Positions 8,226 to 8,421 of a stretch of DNA of 8,421 nucleotides are shown in pieces. Each line of letters begins with the position of its first letter. Within the stretch, counting starts at the first letter, position 1. The stretch comes from an uncultured Collinsella sp. (lineage in GTDB: Bacteria > Actinomycetota > Coriobacteriia > Coriobacteriales > Coriobacteriaceae). The position numbers and the translations under genes were made by a program. The stretch is from positions 1 to 8,421 of the forward strand of contig CABRZC010000084.1 of NCBI GenBank assembly GCA_902475375.1. The letters are read 5' to 3'. A model generated the notes under the pieces. That model ran no database searches. It had not been told where the DNA came from and worked only from the letters and a program-made list of their open reading frames with translations.

Positions 8226-8267
8226 CCTCCTCGTAAGCTCAAATTGAGGTTCATCAGTTTGAGGAGG
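8226..8267 (+). promoter_or_regulatory. Leader with an anti-Shine-Dalgarno segment and a palindrome
   Basis: CCTCCTC (8226-8232) is perfectly complementary to GAGGAGG (8261-8267), the ribosome binding site of the gene at 8273. A competing stem is CTCAAA (8238-8243) with TTTGAG (8258-8263), which would also take in the first part of the ribosome binding site. CTCAAATTGAG (8238-8248) is itself an 11-bp palindrome, and symmetry extends to 8235-8251 with one mismatched pair. The leader could act as an RNA switch on translation, or the palindrome could be a protein operator. The complementarity is visible; the function is inferred. Confidence 0.5.
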
Positions 8268-8272
8268 ATGCC

Positions 8273-8421
8273 ATGGCTGATCATGTTTTGGACCGAGGAC
8301 GTCTGGCCGAGGCTGTCGGTAACGATATTGCCGACATGGCCCAGTTTTGGATGCTGCGCAAGTTTCAGTTTTTGGAGTCGGCGCGCACGCAGTTCGAAGT
8401 GATAGTCGATCCATGGCTCAG
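8273..8421 (+). CDS. Unidentified protein, N-terminal 49 codons only (runs off the window)
   Basis: The reading frame starts at ATG 8273, five bases after AGGAGG (8262-8267), and stays open to the window edge. An in-frame TAA at 8234 and no intervening start codon exclude a longer N-terminus. The ATG at 8268 abuts the ribosome binding site and opens a different frame that stops at 8402. The visible protein begins MADHVLDRGRLAEAVG and continues through an aromatic stretch (AQFWMLRKFQFLE, about residues 23-35) to FEVIVDPWL at 41-49. There is no signal peptide or membrane segment in this part. I do not recognise a family from 49 residues. It lies downstream of a terminator and has its own possible promoter and structured leader, so it is probably a separate transcription unit from gltBD. 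Confidence 0.72.
   Translation, partial: MADHVLDRGRLAEAVGNDIADMAQFWMLRKFQFLESARTQFEVIVDPWL

Noticed and set aside
8190..8402. Plus-strand frame of 70 codons overlapping the rightmost gene
   Set aside because: Its start has no ribosome binding site. The competing frame from 8273 is well spaced from AGGAGG and stays open to the window edge.
7986..8414. Minus-strand frame (142 codons) with a repeated LTEY/LTER/LTDT segment
   Set aside because: The repeat is only the translation of the 12-bp DNA repeats. The rest is low-complexity, and the frame overlaps both the start of the plus-strand gene and the duplicated terminator arm.

Overview
The window is high-G+C bacterial DNA. It holds a divergent pair of metabolic units, a repeat array at the left edge and the start of an unidentified gene at the right edge. 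The strong G/C bias at third codon positions, the AGGAGG-type ribosome binding sites and the style of the proteins suggest an actinobacterium. A gut Coriobacteriia such as Collinsella is my best guess, made from general impression and not from any search.

Layout from left to right. Bases 1-258 are an array of at least seven copies of a 15-bp unit (GTTACAGATCGAGAC). The copies alternate in orientation and the pattern repeats every 80 bp. The array starts at or before the window edge and ends 27 bp after the stop codon of the next gene. Bases 286-1542 (minus strand) encode an Nramp-family Mn(II)/Fe(II) transporter (mntH). Bases 1543-1745 are a shared divergent regulatory region with several short perfect palindromes. 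One overlaps a possible mntH promoter, and a separate inverted repeat takes in the gltB ribosome binding site. Bases 1746-6443 and 6449-7930 (plus strand) are gltB and gltD, the large and small subunits of NADPH-dependent glutamate synthase. They are 5 bp apart and probably translationally coupled. A strong intrinsic terminator follows at 7946-7983, and its right arm has a second, diverged copy just downstream. Bases 8007-8272 are non-coding. They hold a possible promoter, three in-phase 12-bp direct repeats, and a leader in which a CCTCCTC segment is perfectly complementary to the next ribosome binding site. A reading frame begins at 8273 and runs off the right edge; I do not recognise its product.

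How the genes work together: GltB releases ammonia from glutamine and uses it to convert 2-oxoglutarate to glutamate on its FMN/3Fe-4S core. GltD supplies the electrons from NADPH through FAD and 4Fe-4S clusters. The Nramp transporter imports Mn(II) and/or Fe(II). Sharing a promoter region with an iron-sulfur-rich enzyme may be coincidence.

The coding content is ordinary. The parts most worth a second look are the alternating-repeat array downstream of mntH, whose sequence variants favour folding in the mntH-sense RNA, and the RNA-level structures around the gltB and rightmost-gene ribosome binding sites.
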